Source of the DNA: Alphaproteobacteria bacterium
GTDB lineage: Bacteria > Pseudomonadota > Alphaproteobacteria > JABAAW01
Assembly: GCA_014239005.1 (NCBI GenBank)
Contig: JABAAA010000052.1
Location: 1 to 7,934 of the forward strand
Direction: 5' to 3'
Length of the DNA stretch: 7,934 nt
Shown here piece after piece: positions 6,079 to 7,934 of this stretch (its first letter is position 1; each line of letters begins with the position of its first letter). Both the position numbers and the translations under genes were made by a program. Below the pieces are notes generated by a model. That model ran no database searches and was not told the origin of the DNA. It saw only the letters and a list, made by a program, of their open reading frames with translations.

Positions 6079-7710
6079 TCACGGACGACAAGCGAACGCA
6101 AACAAGGTCAGCTTTCGGCTTTCGGCGGTTTGCGGACATTTTTCCAAGGCAGGAAGGTTGATCCCTGTCAATCCGCTGTTGTAATAATGGAAGAAACCTG
6201 TCACATGCCATCCTCCCTCCTGCGCTAGTTTTTCGGCCACATGTTTCGTATAGACAGCCTCCAGCCCGGGAAGAAGAAATCGTATTAAGGCTATCGCACA
6301 CATACAGCCTGCGATGCTCTTCGCTGTCAGAAGAGGTGCGCGTGAAAGGGAGGCGCTTTTGGCGGGACGCTCCAAAACAAACGCGAGGAACAAAAGAGGC
6401 AACCACCAGTTCTGCGGCGAGAGACGAAACTCGAAACTCGCGCCTGTCGACAGAATGGATATCATCACACCTGCCAAGACGACCCACGCTCCCTTATGAC
6501 GCACAAAGAACGCCAGCATCAGGCACAACAGCAACGCACCGCTAAAGAATGAAGAAAAACCGTACTGAAAGGATCGTGCGCTCAAAGAGGAAAAAGGAGG
6601 CAAAGGCGCAGGATTCCAATTGTCCTTTCCGTTTCTGGAAAACAGCGAAATCCACCATTTCTCATAATGCGATTTGTCGTGGAATTCTTTGCCCAAATAG
6701 CTAGCATAAATATCGGTTCTGTTTCCTTTCTCATCAACGCTGACGGCAGGATAGAAAGGATTCTTGCCCTGCTTCACATTCGTTGCATAAGGGAAAAAAC
6801 CGAACAGCAGCACGCCCAAGATCGCCGCTGCACTCCCCAACCCCGCCAATCGTAACAGCGTCTCGCGGCTGGTTCCACGTCTCATCCCGTAGACAAGTGC
6901 TGTCAGCCCCAAGACGCCGCCGAAGACCAACCCGGTGAACTTGAGGTTGATCAGCAACACAAGAAGCGCCGCGACACAAAAGGCTGTTCTCAATCGTGTC
7001 TTTCGACTCTGTCCTCTGTCCTCCAAGACGACACAAAGCATGAGCATGGATACGCTCAGTAACGTGGAAGCAAGCAAGCCGTCGACATGGTGGTTGAAAA
7101 AACACCATGTTGCGATGGGGTTGAAGGCAAGCAGAAACGCCAAAAGGTTGCGCCAAAGGCGAGACCGCGACAAACACGGAAGACAGGCGAAAAAACGCCT
7201 TGCGCATAAAAACGCTGCAAAGGCAGCAACAACCGTGAAGGTTAAGCCCGTCTCGAAGCTTCGTGTCCACAAGATGAACGGAGCGGAAATAAGCCAGTGC
7301 GCCGCGGGGTAGGAAAGCGAAACCCAATCGGCGGGCTCTCGGTAAGGATTGACCCCCTCCAACAAGCCCAAAATTGCACGGGCATGGTACAAGCGCGATT
7401 CGTGTTCCTTGTCGAGCGTGTAGCCCGTCAAAAACGCTACGAGCGCGAAGGCTATCAAGAACAGCAACAGGGTTGCTGCCAGCCTCTGCCACCTCTCGTC
7501 TCGATGCAACAAGACGACCACCCCCCCCCATAACAACAGCCCTGCGGGAAAAACCCAGCGACCCAAGCCCGTATCCGAAAGCAAGGCAAGGGCTGCCGTC
7601 ATGTACAGCACAGGCAGAAACAGCACCGATGTTGTCAGCCACAGCTCTTCCGAAAACAAAGCTTGCGCACCTTCGCGCACGCTTCGCAAAAAGTTGCTTA
7701 CGGTCGGCAC
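6079..7710 (-). CDS. Polytopic membrane protein, probable GT-C-type glycosyltransferase
   Basis: A 543-residue protein with many hydrophobic helices. GT-C-like traits are an acidic/His first outer loop (D100-KEHESRLYHAR), then GVNPY (119-123), SYPAAHW (133-139) and FFNHHVDGLL (204-212). Further segments, TN at 310-311, KNPFYP (316-321), WISLFS (353-358) and RLSPQNWWLP (429-438), recall bacterial polytopic sugar-transfer proteins of glycan loci; this is from memory. These enzymes use lipid-linked sugars on the periplasmic face. A C-terminal tail (about 488-543) contains GGW, YYNSGLTGINLPALEKCP and a final CRP. The start is GTG at 7710, inside the end of the upstream paralogue (13-bp overlap), limited by an in-frame TAG 24 bases upstream. 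A nine-G run lies near codons 61-64. The substrate cannot be told, and a non-enzymatic membrane role is possible. Confidence 0.7.
   Translation of the reverse strand: MPTVSNFLRSVREGAQALFSEELWLTTSVLFLPVLYMTAALALLSDTGLGRWVFPAGLLLWGGVVVLLHRDERWQRLAATLLLFLIAFALVAFLTGYTLDKEHESRLYHARAILGLLEGVNPYREPADWVSLSYPAAHWLISAPFILWTRSFETGLTFTVVAAFAAFLCARRFFACLPCLSRSRLWRNLLAFLLAFNPIATWCFFNHHVDGLLASTLLSVSMLMLCVVLEDRGQSRKTRLRTAFCVAALLVLLINLKFTGLVFGGVLGLTALVYGMRRGTSRETLLRLAGLGSAAAILGVLLFGFFPYATNVKQGKNPFYPAVSVDEKGNRTDIYASYLGKEFHDKSHYEKWWISLFSRNGKDNWNPAPLPPFSSLSARSFQYGFSSFFSGALLLCLMLAFFVRHKGAWVVLAGVMISILSTGASFEFRLSPQNWWLPLLFLAFVLERPAKSASLSRAPLLTAKSIAGCMCAIALIRFLLPGLEAVYTKHVAEKLAQEGGWHVTGFFHYYNSGLTGINLPALEKCPQTAESRKLTLFAFACRP
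7521..7529 (-). repeat. G9 homopolymer inside the glycosyltransferase-like gene
   Basis: Nine G on the coding strand (C on plus) within codons for Trp-Gly-Gly-Val (residues 61-64) in the second hydrophobic segment. Loss of one G would lead to a TGA at 7455-7457. Gain of one G would shift into a frame that stays open to about 6734. Nine G is the present in-frame state. Confidence 0.85.
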
Positions 7711-7934
7711 AGCATCAATCCATAGACGGGTCTACGTCGCTCTGCCTCTTTAGGACACTCGGAAAGCGCGGGCAAGTTCACATTCGTCAACCCGCTCTTG
7801 TAGTAGCCGAAAAAGTACTTTCTGAATCGTTTTCTTTTGCCTACCATCTTCGCATCAGGAACGATAAACCATCCTCCTTGTCGTTCTGCTTGTCGCACCA
7901 CCTTTAACAATCTGACCGCTCTCTTGCCTTCCTG
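7698..7934 (-). CDS. C-terminal part of a paralogue of the downstream membrane protein (5' end outside window)
   Basis: The frame is open from the window's right edge to a TAA at 7698-7700, giving the last 78 residues of a longer protein. It contains GGWFIVPDA, then YFFGYYKSGLTNVNLPALSECP, and ends LMLCRP. The downstream protein's tail has the same order: GGW, FFHYYNSGLTGINLPALEKCP, and a final ACRP. So the two are homologous over this C-terminal domain, with about ten extra residues here between GGW and the YY motif. Both cysteines are shared. A TTG at 7910 could serve as a start only if the ORF were a tiny separate gene, which is unlikely since the frame continues upstream. The stop overlaps the next gene's start by 13 bp, suggesting translational coupling. 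Confidence 0.8.
   Translation of the reverse strand, partial: QEGKRAVRLLKVVRQAERQGGWFIVPDAKMVGKRKRFRKYFFGYYKSGLTNVNLPALSECPKEAERRRPVYGLMLCRP

Noticed and set aside
6734..7642. 302-residue minus-strand ORF overlapping the 543-residue membrane protein
   Set aside because: Low-quality composition with no hydrophobic pattern or motif. It is the frame reached by a +1 shift at the G9 tract but has no sign of being coding itself.
1..7934. tRNA, rRNA, CRISPR array, insertion sequence or attachment site
   Set aside because: I read both strands for these and saw no tRNA-like fold, spaced direct repeats, transposase motif or terminal inverted repeats.

Overview
The window reads as one chromosomal block from an alphaproteobacterium, with every supported gene on the minus strand. 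The evidence is the gene order coxB-coxA-ctaB-(coxF-like small gene)-ctaG-coxC, which is the classical alphaproteobacterial aa3-type cytochrome c oxidase cluster, and the close fit of each protein to alphaproteobacterial and mitochondrial-type family signatures. Base composition is moderate, without the strong GC bias of many free-living relatives. I cannot place it below class level from sequence alone.

Transcription runs from high to low coordinates. At the right edge (7934-7698) is the C-terminal end of a membrane-associated protein. It overlaps by 13 bp the start of a complete 543-residue polytopic membrane protein (7710-6079) that looks like a GT-C-type glycosyltransferase. The two proteins share a distinctive C-terminal segment, so they are tandem paralogues. 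The second one carries a run of nine G in its coding strand.

A 60-bp gap with a good sigma70-type promoter (TTGAAA-18-TATAAT) then leads into the oxidase cluster: coxB (6018-5062), coxA (5031-3388), ctaB (3384-2416), a 44-codon coxF-like gene (2409-2275), ctaG/cox11 (2263-1676) and coxC (1587-766). The genes are 3 to 88 bp apart and probably form one operon. Subunits I, II and III form the proton-pumping core of the oxidase. CtaB makes heme O, the precursor of heme A. Cox11 delivers copper to the CuB site of subunit I. The CoxF-like peptide is a presumed small assembly factor. The other usual assembly genes (SURF1, ctaA/cox15, sco) are not in the window.

After coxC come a strong stem-loop and then a separately Shine-Dalgarno-equipped class I SAM-dependent methyltransferase (664 to beyond position 1). 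The respiratory operon is therefore bracketed by genes of the kind that build or decorate surface glycans.

No RNA gene, insertion sequence, CRISPR array or prophage gene was seen, and no gene-free stretch exceeds about 100 bp. The core is ordinary. The unusual points are the apparent leaderless start of coxB, the tandem-repeat signal peptide of CoxB, the homopolymer and triplet tracts inside coding regions, and the paralogous glycosyltransferase pair.
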